Part shown: positions 16,527 to 24,896 of the stretch, piece by piece
How positions within the stretch are numbered: the first letter of the stretch is position 1
How the letters are laid out: the number at the start of each line of letters is the position of its first letter
DNA from: Alistipes sp.
GTDB lineage: Bacteria > Bacteroidota > Bacteroidia > Bacteroidales > Rikenellaceae
Length of the DNA: 42,305 nt
Reading direction: 5' to 3'
NCBI GenBank assembly: GCA_017502025.1
Contig: JAFVVS010000010.1
Location: 1-42,305 of the forward strand
Made by a program: the position numbers and the translations under genes
Notes under the pieces: model-generated
Seen by the model: only the letters and a program-made list of their open reading frames with translations
Told to the model about the DNA's origin: nothing
The model's database searches: none

Positions 16527-16657
16527 TAGATCAGGTCATCCTCTTCGCTGCCGAAGCCTGGGAGGGTTGTTCCTGTACTTACGCTGTAACCACGCTCGGC
16601 TACAACCTCGAAAATATTTACCTCAGGAGCAGTGTAGCTCAAAATATTTCTTTTCAT
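16523..16657 (-). CDS. Small acidic-tailed peptide, 44 aa, downstream of the surface lipoprotein
   Basis: ATG at 16657, stop TAA at 16523-16525. The peptide begins MKRNILSYTAPEVNIFEVVA, continues ERGYSVSTGTTLPGFG and ends SEEDDLIY. It starts 38 nt after the lipoprotein stop on the same strand and is closed by a strong terminator, so the two form an operon. There is no signal peptide of normal length. The general form (a Tyr-x-x-Pro near the start, a Glu-x-Gly-x-x-x-Ser middle and an acidic DD tail) resembles tiny proteins I have seen encoded beside Bacteroidales surface proteins; this is recollection, not a search result. Function unknown. Codon use is normal for the region, and start, stop and spacing fit a real gene. 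Confidence 0.75.
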   Translation of the reverse strand: MKRNILSYTAPEVNIFEVVAERGYSVSTGTTLPGFGSEEDDLIY

Positions 16658-16695
16658 AACGCTTTCGAAATTTAATGGTTAAACTACTCTGTTAA

Positions 16696-19600
16696 TTACG
16701 CTTCCGGAGTCTCCTCTGGTGTTACATCTGGTGCAGGCTGCTCGGTCGATGGAGCCGAGGTCAAGAGTGTAACATTGTTTGTTGTAGCAAGCGACTCTGC
16801 GTTTCCGCTACCATATATATACTTATACCAGTAGTCGTTCCACTCTGTAGCCTGATCATCATCGACATTGCTTGTCTCGCTGAGGGTTATAGTCATTGGA
16901 ATCGTGTCTTCGTCTCCGTTCGCATCAACAACATTTTTTGTTGTAGCAGTAATCGTACCGCCAATAGCACTATTCGAAACGAGGATTGCATCTGCATACG
17001 CCTTACCGGTAATCATACCTACATTAGGGTAGCCGATAGCCTTGATGTTGCCGTAGTACTGAGCATTTGTGACAGGGTTAGAGTGGGCAGCGGTGATACC
17101 ACCAATCTGAGTCGAAGCATTTGCCAAGTCGCAAGTACCTGTTACAGTGATGTTACCTGTGCTAATCATAGGCGCTGTGAACGATGCTGCGCTGTGCGCA
17201 GATACAATACCTCCAATACGGAGATAGGTCTTCGCCTTACCCGAGAAGGTGAGCTCACCTGTATTTACGATATTACCCGAGAGATTAAAAGTGACTCCAG
17301 CACCCGTAGTTCCGAAGATACCACCAATAGAGACATAGTTTCTGGTATTCTCGCCATCAACAGTGATATTACCCTTATTGGTCAAGCCATTCTTAACGAC
17401 CAAGGTACCACCTGATGATGTACAGCTCGAAATACAACCTGCGATGATACAGTTGCTACTCTCACCGAGAGAGCACTTAGCGCTAATCTTGATATTGCCG
17501 GTATTTGAACAGCCATCCAAGGTGAGCATTGCAGTCTTATCCTCGATATTACCGATCATACCTCCAAGACGGATAGCACCTGCAATCTCAGCCTCAGGAG
17601 CAAGCTCGATATCGCCGTGGTTGTGGCAATTCACATAGGTGTGTGTCTTTTCACTTGTCGATGTATTGTATGCAAAACCTCCGACGAAGCAGTCTGCACC
17701 CTTGCGGTCTGCATTGCCTGGAATACCGGCTTTTGTGGAAATGGTAATTTTACCATAGTTCTGGCAGTTTGTCATAGTTTCGCCCTCATCTACTGGACCA
17801 TAACCAATACCTCCACCATATATAGTGTGCGATGACGAGCCACCGATGTTGATTGGTGCATAGTTTGTAGAGTTCGAACAGCTGCCGTGAGGGTCACAAA
17901 CAATACCTCCGAAATTTATAGATCCAGATGTTGCAGCCGAACCTGCAGCACCGTTATAGTTGATAACACCCTTGGTAGCATCACCATCAACACCATTCAC
18001 ACAGTCTATAACTATTCCACGATAAGCAATACCTCCGATACTAATTGATCCAGTCGAAGTAGCGGCATAGTTGATACAACCCAAGTTGGTACCCGAAACT
18101 TTGTAGGAGTTGTATCCAACAAGACCGCCCATACGAGCGACCTTGAATTTCGCTGTTGCAGGGCACTCGATATTGGCATTGTTGGTCAAACCGGTAGCGT
18201 CGCCGGTACCATCAGCAATACAACCTGCGAAGTAGTTGTTACCACCTGTGTGCGAGCCATCAATAGTGATTTTGCCACTGTTTGTAGCGGTTGTTACGCC
18301 TGCCGAGTGTCCTGCGATACCTCCAACATAGAGATTTGTGCCTGTAGTTACCGACTTAGGACCACACGATACGGTACCACTGTTGGTTGCATTATTGATG
18401 ATGTGAGCCTTACAGTTTTTATAGGTTGTTGTATTGCCATCCTTATCTGTATATGAGGCGTCGGCAGCAGCCTTGGCATAGCCCAAAGTACCGCCAATGA
18501 AACCTCCATTAGTAAGCGTTCCGTTGTTAAGAATTGCACCGTGGTTCTTCATATTCTTTGCTGTCTTTGCAGAAGAACTCTTGATACCCAAGAACATTCC
18601 AACGCAACCTCCGATATAGCACTTAGTGCCGATAGTAGCACCCTCCTCAATGGTGATTGTACCTTTGTAAGTACAGTGGTTTTCGGTAACCATTGAAGTC
18701 CAACAGATAACACCTCCGATGATAGCACCACCGCTGAGTACAGCACCCTTCTTGATTGTGATGTTGGTGTTGCTCGTCTCTGAATCCTGATCTGCATAAG
18801 TGAAGGCAATCTTACCACCGATATTAGCCTCACCCTCGATTGTACCCGAAACGATAATCTCGCCATCGCAAACACAAGAACCCACGAGGTTTGTACTCAA
18901 ATAACTGCAAATACCCGCAATCTTCCACTCGGTCTTGTTCGTAGCGTGCAACTCTTTGAAAGTACCTGCAATCTCGATATCACCGTGGTTCGAGCAGTTA
19001 TCAATAGCACCCTCGGTCTTGTAACCTGCAATACCGGCAATTACATAACTACCACTTCGGAAAGCGTTGCTAGCTTGTGAGATAGTTCCGTTTGCATTAC
19101 GAGTGCCATAGATGGTAATTTTACCGTTGTTGACAATATTAGTTAATCTCGATTGACCATAACCTACAATACCACCAATACGAGTAGTGTTTGCTGATGT
19201 TGCGCTATTGTTCGATGCGCCAAATTTAACTTCACCGTCATTTGTGGTGTTGGTAGTTGGGCCTTTCTTGTTACCATTGATATATGTGTTCAAACCAAAG
19301 ATACTACCCATATTTACGCCAGCCATCTTTGCGCCCTCTTCTGCGTGTACAGTACCCTTGTTGTAGGAGTCCGAGAGAGGCAAGCTACGGCAAGTTCCAA
19401 AGAGACCTCCAACCTGTGAGTCGCCTGTGGCAGAAGCCCCACTCTTGATGGTAACACCTCCGTAGTTCTTAACCTCTGATACCAAACCAAGCTCTCCGTT
19501 ACTGATAGCGTATCCACATACACCTCCGATATTCAAAGCTACTGTTGTCGAAGTGAGTGAAACTGCGCCATTGTTTGTACACGAAGAGATTACAATTCCG

Positions 19601-21099
19601 ATATTTTTGTCAATAGAACATCCTACTACACCGCCAATATATGAGGTGCCTTTACAAGCAGCACCTCCTGTTACAGCGCCGTTATTTGTAGAGTTGTAAA
19701 TCTTCGAATACAAAACAGTCGCATCGCTCTTGGTAAATATACCCATAGAGCCAACTATACCACCTAAATGGACTGGCTGCTCGGAAGATGCATACAAAAC
19801 CTCGGAAGTTACAGTTGCGTAGTTTTGACAGCCATTTATCTCTGCACCACATACATAACCCAACAATGCACCATAGCGAACAGACGCTGTTGCAGCCAAG
19901 TTGTCATTCTTCACGGTGAAAGTACCGCTAACCGAGCAGTTCTCAACCTTTGGAGTAACAGCGTCGGTAGATGTAATTGTGCAAGCCAATGCACCGCAAG
20001 TAGGGCGGTCGTTTGTTGCGATATTTACATCCTCGAGGTGAACGCCCTTGAACGATGCCGAAGTGGTAGCGAACAATGGAGCAGTCAAGCTCTTGATTGC
20101 GTAACCGTTACCGATGAGGGTGTTTACATAGCTCTCGCCAGCGATTGGAGTCCACTCAACGTCTGTCATATCGATATCCTCGGTGAGGAGAGCATCCGAA
20201 GCCAAGCCCTCTTCGCTCTCGATAGCAGCCTTGAATGCCTGCAAACGCTCTACGCTGTTGATTACATACAACTGTGCGTTTGGAGCGTAAGTAATAGCGC
20301 TCTTGAACTCACGAACATTGCCTGCTGTGAGTGGCTTCGCATCGCCCGCCTTAACGGTAGCGTACATAATGTTGCCCGAGTTACCCTGCTCGTAGAGGGT
20401 GATGTAGAGCTCGTCGTACTTGCCCGCAGGAACAGCAACATAGATGTACTGTGCCTCGCTCGAAAGCTGCAAACCGGCCTCGCCAAACGAGTACTCGATA
20501 ACATCCTTCGATGCTGTGGTAGCAGTAAGCTCGCCTGTTGCGAAGTCGATGTCGAATGCACCTGCGATAGGGGCACGGTCGATAGTCGAAATCTGAGCCT
20601 TTGCGAGTGTTGCCTCACCCTTGATACCCACTTTGAGCACACCTGTGAGGTGGTTCAACTGGATGGCGTTGCGGTCTGTGCCATAGCCATACATTGTCGA
20701 AACACCGCTTGCGAAGGTGTCACCCTCTGCTACGTGGTTCTGCTTCTCTGCGAAGAGCACCTGACCCTCGCTTGCAGCAGGATAAGCCACTGCGTAAGAC
20801 TCTGCCTCCTGAACTGCGAAAGTTGCACTTGCAGGATTGCTCTCGTTGATGACAGCCTCGCCCGACGCAACTCCGTTTACCGAAATCTTGTCGCCCTCGC
20901 TCCAATAGAGCGGATAGATGCCATCAACCTTCTCGCCGAGCTGTGTACGACTCTCCTCCAACGAGAGCGACAACTCTACGGTCAAGCCATTCTCGCCATT
21001 GCCAACCTGCAAGCCGAGATCCTCGGTTGTGTCTGTCACGCACGCAAATGCGAGCATCGCAACAGCAACCGCCATGAAAATTTTTGTCAAATTTTTCAT
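16696..21099 (-). CDS. Giant surface lipoprotein with fimbrillin-like N-terminus and GGIxG repeats
   Basis: 1467 aa. A lipoprotein signal peptide ends in the lipobox LAFAC with lipidated Cys20; the acidic TDTTED just after it suits surface export in Bacteroidetes. Residues about 35-275 resemble the N-terminal domain of Bacteroidales fimbrillin/Mfa-like proteins (YPLYWSEGDKISVNG, LNHLTGVLKVGIKG). A linker (YVINSVERLQAFKAAI) precedes about 24 imperfect repeats of 35-50 residues. Each pairs an Asn/Gly-rich turn (NCxNxG) with a GG(I/V/F)xG motif such as IGGIVGYGQ, VGGIAGHSA or MGGLVGYNS, as in GLUG-type beta-helix adhesins. The C-terminus is Pro/Glu-rich (PAPDVTPEETPEA). Likely a long surface fibre or adhesin; ligand unknown. 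No break in frame despite the repeats. The 44-aa peptide gene follows directly. Confidence 0.85.
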   Translation of the reverse strand: MKNLTKIFMAVAVAMLAFACVTDTTEDLGLQVGNGENGLTVELSLSLEESRTQLGEKVDGIYPLYWSEGDKISVNGVASGEAVINESNPASATFAVQEAESYAVAYPAASEGQVLFAEKQNHVAEGDTFASGVSTMYGYGTDRNAIQLNHLTGVLKVGIKGEATLAKAQISTIDRAPIAGAFDIDFATGELTATTASKDVIEYSFGEAGLQLSSEAQYIYVAVPAGKYDELYITLYEQGNSGNIMYATVKAGDAKPLTAGNVREFKSAITYAPNAQLYVINSVERLQAFKAAIESEEGLASDALLTEDIDMTDVEWTPIAGESYVNTLIGNGYAIKSLTAPLFATTSASFKGVHLEDVNIATNDRPTCGALACTITSTDAVTPKVENCSVSGTFTVKNDNLAATASVRYGALLGYVCGAEINGCQNYATVTSEVLYASSEQPVHLGGIVGSMGIFTKSDATVLYSKIYNSTNNGAVTGGAACKGTSYIGGVVGCSIDKNIGIVISSCTNNGAVSLTSTTVALNIGGVCGYAISNGELGLVSEVKNYGGVTIKSGASATGDSQVGGLFGTCRSLPLSDSYNKGTVHAEEGAKMAGVNMGSIFGLNTYINGNKKGPTTNTTNDGEVKFGASNNSATSANTTRIGGIVGYGQSRLTNIVNNGKITIYGTRNANGTISQASNAFRSGSYVIAGIAGYKTEGAIDNCSNHGDIEIAGTFKELHATNKTEWKIAGICSYLSTNLVGSCVCDGEIIVSGTIEGEANIGGKIAFTYADQDSETSNTNITIKKGAVLSGGAIIGGVICWTSMVTENHCTYKGTITIEEGATIGTKCYIGGCVGMFLGIKSSSAKTAKNMKNHGAILNNGTLTNGGFIGGTLGYAKAAADASYTDKDGNTTTYKNCKAHIINNATNSGTVSCGPKSVTTGTNLYVGGIAGHSAGVTTATNSGKITIDGSHTGGNNYFAGCIADGTGDATGLTNNANIECPATAKFKVARMGGLVGYNSYKVSGTNLGCINYAATSTGSISIGGIAYRGIVIDCVNGVDGDATKGVINYNGAAGSAATSGSINFGGIVCDPHGSCSNSTNYAPINIGGSSSHTIYGGGIGYGPVDEGETMTNCQNYGKITISTKAGIPGNADRKGADCFVGGFAYNTSTSEKTHTYVNCHNHGDIELAPEAEIAGAIRLGGMIGNIEDKTAMLTLDGCSNTGNIKISAKCSLGESSNCIIAGCISSCTSSGGTLVVKNGLTNKGNITVDGENTRNYVSIGGIFGTTGAGVTFNLSGNIVNTGELTFSGKAKTYLRIGGIVSAHSAASFTAPMISTGNITVTGTCDLANASTQIGGITAAHSNPVTNAQYYGNIKAIGYPNVGMITGKAYADAILVSNSAIGGTITATTKNVVDANGDEDTIPMTITLSETSNVDDDQATEWNDYWYKYIYGSGNAESLATTNNVTLLTSAPSTEQPAPDVTPEETPEA

Positions 21100-21200
21100 C
21101 TTGTTTTTGGTTTTAGTTAATAATTATTGTCGTAAAAAATTGTTTTTTCGGTTTTGCAAACTCCGAGCGTGGTCAAGGCGCAACAGGATTAAGGGTTGTT

Positions 21201-21278
21201 AAAGGCTAGTAAAGGCTAGTAAGGGCTAGTAAGGGTGCGCTGAAAGTTTTTAACTCCTAACTCCTAACTCCTAACTTC
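21201..21278. repeat. 10-bp tandem tract, repeat A fragment and heptad tract
   Basis: 21201-21235: aaaggctagt, aaaggctagt, aagggctagt, aaggg (10-bp period). 21234-21247 reads GGTGCGCTGAAAGT, the same as one end of repeat family A copy 1 read on the minus strand. 21251-21278: taactcc x3, taacttc (7-bp period). These fill part of the 403-bp gap between the lipoprotein and rpsU, which contains no gene. Confidence 0.75.
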
Positions 21279-21322
21279 GGGTAATTCCCCGTAACTCGCT
21301 AATACTCAACATAATAAAACCC

Positions 21323-21359
21323 AAAATACCCCCCCCCGAAAAAAATCGGGGAGGGCATT
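21323..21359. other. Hairpin containing a nine-C homopolymer
   Basis: Nine C followed by GA, a run of A, then TCGGGGAGGG. The C and G runs pair with one bulge and one mismatch, extended by AAAAT/ATTTT. It lies between rpsU and the lipoprotein. It may be a second terminator for rpsU, which already has a strong one closer. Confidence 0.45.
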
Positions 21360-21447
21360 TTGCCTGTTTTGCTTACTCTTACATTGCAAAGGTAAATAAA
21401 TTTCGTTGAAATATTTCATATTTCACGAAAAAAAATGCAGAAAAAAA

Positions 21448-21479
21448 AGAGCGTGTCCCGAAATCTCGGAACACGCTCT
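21448..21479 (-). terminator. Rho-independent terminator of rpsU
   Basis: Stem AGAGCGTGT/ACACGCTCT extended inward by CCG/CGG. On the minus strand it is followed by a run of eight T, starting about 25 bp after the rpsU stop. Confidence 0.9.
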
Positions 21480-21502
21480 GTCTATTTTGGAAGTTTAAGT
21501 GA

Positions 21503-21697
21503 TTACTCCTCCTCACGACGGTGCAACTGCTCAACATAGATAGCGTGTGCCATCTTGTCACGCTTTGCGATCGAAGGCTTTGTGAAGTACTGACGAGCAC
21601 GGAGCTCCTTCAAAACACCTGTACGCTCGTACTTACGCTTAAACTTTTTGAGGGCACGCTCGATGTTCTCACCCTCCTTAACTGGCATGATAATCAT
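21503..21697 (-). CDS. rpsU: 30S ribosomal protein S21
   Basis: Small basic protein of the 30S subunit, at the mRNA exit region near the anti-Shine-Dalgarno end of 16S rRNA. 64 aa. The N-terminus MIIMPVKEGENIERALKKFK and the downstream KRKYERTGVLKELRAR are the S21 signature. The tail is longer and acidic at the end (YVEQLHRREEE), as in Bacteroidetes. ATG 21697 gives the usual MII- start; ATG 21688 is an alternative. It is separated from the HhH gene by about 90 bp with a weak 6-bp hairpin and is closed by a strong terminator. Confidence 0.96.
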   Translation of the reverse strand: MIIMPVKEGENIERALKKFKRKYERTGVLKELRARQYFTKPSIAKRDKMAHAIYVEQLHRREEE

Positions 21698-21750
21698 AAT
21701 ATTTTCTCTTTTTTTATTGTTTGTTTTATGTTTGCTTTTGGCTGATTTTT

Positions 21751-21773
21751 AACGCCTTACAGCCATTGGCGTT
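21751..21773 (-). terminator. Weak hairpin between the HhH gene and rpsU
   Basis: AACGCC/GGCGTT, 6-bp stem with an 11-nt loop, about 14 bp past the HhH stop. On the minus strand it is followed by AAAAA rather than T, so termination is doubtful. Confidence 0.25.
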
Positions 21774-21786
21774 TTCCGAATTTTAG

Positions 21787-22836
21787 TTAGTCGAACTCCT
21801 GGGGTGTAGTACCAAAAAGAAGATAGGGTGCAATGGCTTTCGCCTGCTCCTCGGTGAATATGTTCTCCCTCTGCATCTCCTCGATACTATTCCAACCTCC
21901 TTTCGATTCCCTTGTTTCTAAAATCAGTTTCAGCGCCCGACGACTCATATATGGATGAGCCTCAATTTCGGATGCGGGTGCAAAGTTAATATCTATTTTT
22001 GAAATTTTGCAACTATCGCAATAAATTTGTTCGGAAATTTTAAGAAAATTATCGGGTGTAACGCATTTTAACTCCGCAATTTGCTCTTTTCGCACAAATC
22101 CGCCCAATAATTTGCGATATTGCAGAACTGCAACCACCGTTTTTGCGCCAATTCCTCGCACCGAACGGAGCGTAGCCGAGTCGGCAGAGTTTATCTCTAC
22201 AAGCCCCTCGTGAGGGTCACGAACACTCAAAATCACAAAGTGTGCCAACGAGTCCGCCATCTCCTCGCTTACGGCGTAGCAGTCACGCAACTCGTTCATC
22301 GAGAAGATTCCGCCGCCACGCTTGCGATACTCGATAAGGGCTTCGGCTTGTCGGGTCGAAAAGCCTATAAGGCGCAGATACTCAACGCCTACCGTGTCGA
22401 TGCCGAACTTCTCGAATGGGCGTGGTGAGAAGCGTTGTGGGCGACTGCTTCGTAGCGAGTCGTAGTTGCGCTTTGAGGGCTTGGTGGCATACTTTGTACC
22501 TATTTTTATATATGGGCGCAGGCGTGCGAACATCTCGTCGGTCACGCCGTAGCAGAGCGCCAACTCCTCGGCTATGCCGAAGACCTTGCCTGCGGTGCGA
22601 TACTTAACGATGCCGACCGCTGTGCGCTTGTCGAAACCGAGCAGTAGCAACTCGTCGTATGTTACCGTGTTGGGGTCGAAAAAGAATAGAGAGTCCTGTT
22701 TCTCGGTGGTCGCCTTCTCGCCACTTTCGGCAAGCGTCAGAGCCCTGCGAGGTGTGGCAAAATATGCAATAAGGGCAATGACGACGATTATCGCCATTAC
22801 ATAGATTATACCTCGTATATTCTGCTTGCTCAACAT
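21787..22836 (-). CDS. Membrane-anchored helix-hairpin-helix (ComEA-like) protein
   Basis: 349 aa. One N-terminal membrane helix (GIIYVMAIIVVIALIAYFAT) is followed by four helix-hairpin-helix units. Examples are DELLLLGFDKRTAVGIVKYR, YLRLIGFSTRQAEALIEYR, TLRSVRGIGAKTVVAVLQYR and a last unit near EAHPYMSRRALKLILETR. HhH units bind the DNA backbone without sequence preference, so this is a DNA-binding protein facing the periplasm. In related bacteria ComEA takes up DNA during transformation; whether this one does so is inference. Repeated phrases such as GGGIFSMNELRDCYAVSEEM link each unit to the next. The ubiD stop codon lies 3 nt before its start, so the two are co-transcribed. Confidence 0.85.
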   Translation of the reverse strand: MLSKQNIRGIIYVMAIIVVIALIAYFATPRRALTLAESGEKATTEKQDSLFFFDPNTVTYDELLLLGFDKRTAVGIVKYRTAGKVFGIAEELALCYGVTDEMFARLRPYIKIGTKYATKPSKRNYDSLRSSRPQRFSPRPFEKFGIDTVGVEYLRLIGFSTRQAEALIEYRKRGGGIFSMNELRDCYAVSEEMADSLAHFVILSVRDPHEGLVEINSADSATLRSVRGIGAKTVVAVLQYRKLLGGFVRKEQIAELKCVTPDNFLKISEQIYCDSCKISKIDINFAPASEIEAHPYMSRRALKLILETRESKGGWNSIEEMQRENIFTEEQAKAIAPYLLFGTTPQEFD

Positions 22837-22839
22837 TCG

Positions 22840-24669
22840 TTATTTGCTCCACTCGGCACCCTCCGAGAGTTTGAGTGCGCTGAAATGCTTCGATGACGAT
22901 GGGATAAACTCACCTATGCCGTAGTCGCTCCATTTTTTGTCCACGAGGGCGATAGTCGCCTCGTCGGCAGTAACGATATTTGGCCAACGAGAAGGGTTTT
23001 TACCGTTTGCCTTCGGGCGTTTTGCTCGGGCATCCACCACGAGAGTCGAGCCGTGAAGTGAGATATCTCGGGTAGGCTCGGTATTGGCTGCACCAAGCCA
23101 CAATAACTCGTTTGGAGTGAGCGCATTGGCTCGTTTGTCAAAGATGACTATATAATTGCAATCGGAAGTCTTTGCCACCTCAGAGAGGTTGATTTCGAGG
23201 TCGTTATCGGCAAATAACAGAAGTGTGCTCCACTCTTCGAGTAGAGTACTCTTCGCATCAACTCCCTCGGGTAACAGTTCGCTGTTGAATGTCGCCTTCT
23301 GCTCTCGCTCTGTGATATTTGTCAGGTCGAGTGCCACCTTGCCGCCAAAGCCACAAGTTGCCGTGGCGTGGTCGAGTACATCGTATATGCCCTCGCTGCG
23401 GATAAGCGACTTGTTAAGGTCGCAGTTGCGCATCAACCTTGCCAACTCCTTGGTCGTGCGAACATTGGTCGAGGCGGGTGTGAGCAAAAGATATTTATTG
23501 AACATCATCTGCCCTGCGCCCCACAAGCCGAGTGCCACCTTCGATGCCTGACGCTCGTAGAGTTGGCGCATCGAGATAATCGTTATGTTGTGCTGCGTAC
23601 CTGCCGACGGCATATACATATCCTCCACCTCGGGTTGCATCACAAGGCGAATCGGAGCGAGGAAAATGCGCTCGGTCGCCATTGCGATATAGGCATCCTC
23701 TTGTGGCGGAATACCTACAATTGTTGCGGGATAGACCGCATCTCGGCGGTGTGTAATGGCTGTGATATGGAACTTCGGATAGTAGTCGGTCAGCGAGTAG
23801 AAACCCGTATGGTCGCCAAAATCGCCCTCCAAAACCTTCTCCTCCGAAGGGTCTACATAGCCCTCAATCACAAAGTCGCAATCCTCGGGAACATAGATGT
23901 CGTTGGTCACACACTTTACAAGGCGTACCGGCTCTCCTCGCAACAAACCTGCCAAGAGATACTCGTCGATATTGTCGGGTACGGGAGCCGTAGCCGAGTA
24001 GGCATATACAGGGTCGCCACCTATCGCCACCGCTACGGGCATTCGTCTGCCCTGCGCCTTGTAGCCTTCGTAGTGGCGTGCGCCGGTCTTGTGGCGGTGC
24101 CAATGCATACCCGTAGTGTGGTCATCGAACACCTGCATACGATACATTCCTACATTGCGAATGCCCGTTACAGGGTCGGCAGTATGCACCATCGGAAGGG
24201 TCACAAATCGCCCTCCGTCGTGTGGCCAACACTTCAAAATTGGGAGTAGCGACAAATTTGCCGCCTCGCCTTCGAGTACGACCTGCTGGCACGCTCCACG
24301 CCCCCTCTTTTTGAGTGGAAACCACTTCGACGCCTCGCCCAAGAGGGGCAGAAGGCGTAACTTATCGACCAGACTCTCCTTTGGCGATGTTACCGTGCCT
24401 ATAAGGTTGTCAAATCGCTCCGAGATATCGCTGAGTTGCTCCACACCGAGTGCCATAGCCATTCTGCGCTCCGAGCCGTAGAGATTCGTCAGCACAGGAA
24501 AGCCTTTGTCGGTATTTTCGAACAATAGAGCTTTGCCACCACCTTCCGTCTTTACCATTCGGTCGGTGATTTCGGCTATCTCCAACTCAGAAGTGACAGG
24601 GGTGCTGATTCGTACCAACTCCCCTGCACTCTCTAACTTTGCTATAAACTCTGCGAGCGATTTATACAT
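22840..24669 (-). CDS. UbiD-family prenylated-FMN decarboxylase
   Basis: 609 aa. UbiD enzymes use prenylated FMN to decarboxylate aromatic or unsaturated acids; in Bacteroidetes the usual role is in menaquinone synthesis (inference). The family pattern is clear: RNVGMYRMQVFDDHTTGMHW, HRHKTGARHY, MPVAVAIGGDPVYAYSATAP and the acidic segment DFVIEGYVDPSEEKVLEGDFGDHTGFYS, which carries the conserved Glu residues. The C-terminal domain has WGAGQMMFNKYLLL and VVDARAKRP. Longer than the E. coli enzyme (about 500 aa) by an extended C-terminus. No UbiX-like flavin prenyltransferase is in the window. ATG 24669 lies one base after the stop of a short upstream frame. Confidence 0.9.
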   Translation of the reverse strand: MYKSLAEFIAKLESAGELVRISTPVTSELEIAEITDRMVKTEGGGKALLFENTDKGFPVLTNLYGSERRMAMALGVEQLSDISERFDNLIGTVTSPKESLVDKLRLLPLLGEASKWFPLKKRGRGACQQVVLEGEAANLSLLPILKCWPHDGGRFVTLPMVHTADPVTGIRNVGMYRMQVFDDHTTGMHWHRHKTGARHYEGYKAQGRRMPVAVAIGGDPVYAYSATAPVPDNIDEYLLAGLLRGEPVRLVKCVTNDIYVPEDCDFVIEGYVDPSEEKVLEGDFGDHTGFYSLTDYYPKFHITAITHRRDAVYPATIVGIPPQEDAYIAMATERIFLAPIRLVMQPEVEDMYMPSAGTQHNITIISMRQLYERQASKVALGLWGAGQMMFNKYLLLTPASTNVRTTKELARLMRNCDLNKSLIRSEGIYDVLDHATATCGFGGKVALDLTNITEREQKATFNSELLPEGVDAKSTLLEEWSTLLLFADNDLEINLSEVAKTSDCNYIVIFDKRANALTPNELLWLGAANTEPTRDISLHGSTLVVDARAKRPKANGKNPSRWPNIVTADEATIALVDKKWSDYGIGEFIPSSSKHFSALKLSEGAEWSK

Positions 24670-24670
24670 A

Positions 24671-24826
24671 CTAAATCAACCTAATTGCTCTTTGAACTCT
24701 AAATCGTTCCGATGGACTCTTTTTGCACCTTACTTGCGTCATAAATGCTCACATAGCCCGACTATGCTGCGCTTTCTGCCACTGCGTAACGCACAAAAAT
24801 AGCCTCATCGCCTCCGATTTTCCCAT
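24671..24826 (-). other. Leader frame with one in-frame UGA before ubiD
   Basis: From ATG 24826 a 25-codon peptide (begins MGKSEAMRLFLCVTQW) runs to TGA at 24749-24751. The same frame then stays open for 25 further codons (AFMTQVRCKKSPSERF onward) to a TAG at 24671-24673, leaving T between TAG and the ubiD ATG. An internal ATG (24808) has GGAGG just upstream, rare in Bacteroidetes. A hairpin CATAG-TCGGG-CTATG lies directly before the UGA. Possible readings: a leader peptide tuning ubiD, UGA recoding, or a decayed small gene. Below the size where coding can be judged alone. Confidence 0.45.
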
Positions 24827-24896
24827 GGGGAAGTCACTTTTTGGAGCGTTTCCCTATTGGGGAGAGTATTATTTCAGGTAAAGTCTTTGCTATTTA

